A stretch of DNA of 7,806 bases from Maribacter sp. (GTDB lineage Bacteria > Bacteroidota > Bacteroidia > Flavobacteriales > Flavobacteriaceae), in contig QILY01000220.1 of the NCBI GenBank assembly GCA_003232155.1, positions 1-7,806 on the forward strand, given 5' to 3'. Below are positions 6,347 to 7,806 of this stretch, piece by piece. The first letter of the stretch is position 1. Every line of letters starts with the position of its first letter. Both the position numbers and the translations under genes were made by a program. A model generated the notes under the pieces. That model searched no databases. It was given only the letters and a program-made list of their open reading frames with translations, and was not told where the DNA came from.

Positions 6347-7420
6347 ATGAGAATTATCACCTTTTATCTAGTATTAATTTTACTGTCATTTCTTGCTCAA
6401 AATGTAAATGCCCAAGAAACTGAAGCCTATAAGAAAAAGATTGAAACTCTAAAAGAGTTGAAGCATCAAATTGAGAATCAAGAAAAAGAAGCTCTTAAAT
6501 ATGAGGTCGAAGATATTAACAAAAGATTGGATGAAGGGGTGATTACTAAAGAAGAAGCTATTCTATTAAAAGAAAATGCAGCCAAAAAACGAGCCTTGAA
6601 TATTGAAAATAGAATTGCAATACTTGACAATGAGATTTTATTGTTGGAAAGAAATAAAGGAAAGGGTTTAACGCTCATAGAAAATGATACTTTAGAAAAT
6701 GATCGAGTTGGGTTGAGTATTGATATTAATGGAAAACCAACAATACTATTTAATAATTCAAGATGGAAAAGAAAGCTAAAGTACGATCGCCGTACATATT
6801 CTGATTTTGTTTTTGCTATTGGTTTGAACAATGTACTTATCGATGGCCAATCTCTTGAAGATTCTCCATATAAAATAGGGGGTAGTCGTTTTTTTGAATT
6901 CGGTTGGGCCTGGCGCACACGTGTATTCAAAAATTCAAACTTTTTAAGGCTTAACTATGGAGTTTCATTCCAGTATAATGGTTTAAAACCAAAAGGCAAT
7001 CAGATTTTTGTAAGGGATAATGGGCAAACTGTACTTGAAGAATTTGGATTTGACTTGCGAAAATCAAAATTTAGAATGGATAATTTGGTTTTCCCAGTTC
7101 ACTTTGAATTTGGACCTTCAAAACTTAAAGAGACAGAGAAGACCATTCGCTATTCGTTGAGAAATAAGTTCCGTATCGGTATTGGTGGATACGGAGGGTT
7201 TAATTTAGGTGTCCTTCAAAAGTTGAAATATAAAAGAGATGGTGAAAACATAAAAGATAAATTTAAAAGAGGGTATAATACATCTAATTTTGTGTATGGT
7301 CTTAGTGCTTATACAGGTTTTGGGGGTGTATTTTACGCTAAATATGACCTAAACCCTATTTTTAAGAATGCCACAGTTGAACAACGTAATATCTCTTTGG
7401 GCCTTCGGTTTGATTTGTGA
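6347..7420 (+). CDS. Secreted coiled-coil plus outer-membrane beta-barrel protein
   Basis: The function is unknown; location is inferred as the outer membrane. Of 357 residues, 1-22 are a signal peptide (hydrophobic core FYLVLILLSFLA, likely cut after VNA). There is no Cys, so it is not a lipoprotein. Residues 24-105 are a highly charged helical, coiled-coil-like region, for example ETLKELKHQIENQEKEALKY at 33-52, probably periplasmic. From about 120 the sequence changes to alternating polar/hydrophobic strands rich in aromatic residues and Gly (FEFGWAWRTRVF at 183-194, FRIGIGGYGGFNLGVL at 275-290, FVYGLSAYTGFGGVFYAKYD at 315-334). It ends in NISLGLRFDL, a typical last barrel strand. I estimate eight to ten strands. 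It is the third gene of the sigma/anti-sigma unit, 81 bases after the anti-sigma gene with no terminator between, so it is probably co-transcribed. It could be the regulon's main product or an outer-membrane sensor touching the anti-sigma protein. No enzyme or transporter motif is visible. Confidence 0.82.
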   Translation: MRIITFYLVLILLSFLAQNVNAQETEAYKKKIETLKELKHQIENQEKEALKYEVEDINKRLDEGVITKEEAILLKENAAKKRALNIENRIAILDNEILLLERNKGKGLTLIENDTLENDRVGLSIDINGKPTILFNNSRWKRKLKYDRRTYSDFVFAIGLNNVLIDGQSLEDSPYKIGGSRFFEFGWAWRTRVFKNSNFLRLNYGVSFQYNGLKPKGNQIFVRDNGQTVLEEFGFDLRKSKFRMDNLVFPVHFEFGPSKLKETEKTIRYSLRNKFRIGIGGYGGFNLGVLQKLKYKRDGENIKDKFKRGYNTSNFVYGLSAYTGFGGVFYAKYDLNPIFKNATVEQRNISLGLRFDL

Positions 7421-7447
7421 TATCCACATTTCTATAGACAGGTAAAT

Positions 7448-7482
7448 AAAAAAAGCCAGAAGAATTTTTCCTTCTGGCTTTT
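7448..7482. terminator. Bidirectional-type terminator after the sigma-factor unit
   Basis: AAAAGCCAGAAG (7451-7462) pairs perfectly with CTTCTGGCTTTT (7471-7482) over an 8-base loop. Seven A precede the GCC arm (7448-7454) and four T end the other, so the hairpin could stop transcription from either side, although only plus-strand genes are seen here. It lies 27 bases after the barrel gene's stop and ends the three-gene unit. Confidence 0.85.
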
Positions 7483-7483
7483 A

Positions 7484-7498
7484 AAAACCTAAGGTTTT
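7484..7498. repeat. Short palindrome behind the terminator
   Basis: AAAACC (7484-7489) and GGTTTT (7493-7498) are inverted repeats around TAA, directly after the terminator stem. It could be a back-up hairpin ending in T, or a chance AT-rich palindrome. The rest of the gap up to 7700 is AT-rich without an open frame or a convincing promoter. Confidence 0.35.
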
Positions 7499-7700
7499 CA
7501 TCAAGTAAATTAGAATTCGAATAAATACCTCGTATTCATCAGATTTAGCTAGTGAAAAGAGTTTTAAATGTAATTTTTTTATTTATATTATGTTTGTTCT
7601 TTTTTGATAGAATGACTTTATATCTAAATGTTTTCTTAATTAAACTTTTCTTCACGATATTGTGGAACTTACTTTTTTAATAGTTGAAATTTTCTAAAAA

Positions 7701-7806
7701 TTGATATCAAAATCCACCATAGACCAAGTATATGAGACCGCTCGTTTAGAGGAAGTTATCGGTGATTTTGTGCAATTGAAAAAATCAGGTTCTAATTTTA
7801 AGGGAC
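7701..7806 (+). CDS. dnaG: DNA primase, N-terminal fragment (3' end outside window)
   Basis: DnaG makes the RNA primers for replication at the fork, working with the replicative helicase. Only 35 codons are visible, reading from MISKSTIDQVYETARLEEVI through GDFVQLKKSGSNFKG. This is the characteristic DnaG opening just before the CHC2 zinc-binding domain, whose Cys and His would follow beyond the window. The start is TTG: an in-frame stop lies at 7695-7697, one codon upstream, and no ATG occurs in frame in the visible part. It is separated from the previous unit by 280 bases and a terminator, so it must have its own promoter; I could not find a convincing one. Confidence 0.92.
   Translation, partial: MISKSTIDQVYETARLEEVIGDFVQLKKSGSNFKG

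Noticed and set aside
6478..6930. 150-codon open frame on the minus strand
   Set aside because: It lies fully inside the barrel gene in antisense, has no family resemblance, and the plus-strand frame has a signal peptide and barrel pattern. It is a shadow.
7664..7686. GGAACTT (7664-7670) before dnaG, like an ECF -35 element
   Set aside because: No GTC-type -10 element follows at 15-17 bases (the sequence there is AAATTTTC), so it is probably chance.
7660..7690. Possible Bacteroidota promoter for dnaG (TTG at 7660, TAATAGTTG near 7679)
   Set aside because: The -7 box has two mismatches and the spacing is shorter than 19-21 bases.

Overview
The window looks like a chromosomal segment of a member of the Flavobacteriia (Bacteroidota). 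The evidence is AT-rich DNA, intergenic regions without strong Shine-Dalgarno sequences, a Bacteroidota-type promoter (TTG, 21-base spacer, TATATTTG) before queA, several TTG/GTG starts, and protein sequences that read as flavobacterial versions of well-known families. All genes are on the plus strand. I see no insertion sequence, tRNA, rRNA or CRISPR array.

Left half (1-4562): a housekeeping run. It holds aroA (shikimate pathway, 5' end outside the window), queA (queuosine tRNA modification), rlmN (radical-SAM methylation of 23S rRNA and tRNA) and a long-chain trans-polyprenyl diphosphate synthase, probably for the menaquinone side chain. These genes are separated by gaps of about 90-110 bases. 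A strong intrinsic terminator stands directly before the rlmN start, so they are not one simple operon.

A gap of 391 bases (4563-4953) has no convincing gene. Its first part holds two overlapping open frames without good starts and a repeat-like, C/G-rich patch. Its end holds a clear ECF-sigma-type promoter (GGCAACC, 16-base spacer, CGTCTAT).

Right half (4954-7420): a compact three-gene unit. It consists of an ECF sigma factor, a single-pass membrane protein overlapping its end by 14 bases (likely anti-sigma factor, without a zinc-binding anti-sigma motif), and a secreted protein with a periplasmic coiled coil and a predicted outer-membrane beta-barrel. The promoter before the sigma gene suggests autoregulation. 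The likely model is an inner-membrane anti-sigma factor that holds the sigma factor and senses an envelope condition, with the outer-membrane protein as sensor, partner or target. This is the most interesting part of the window. A hairpin sits between the second and third genes, and a bidirectional-type terminator ends the unit.

The window closes with the first 35 codons of dnaG (DNA primase), again with a TTG start. So the sigma/anti-sigma/barrel unit is embedded between housekeeping genes, not on an obvious mobile element.
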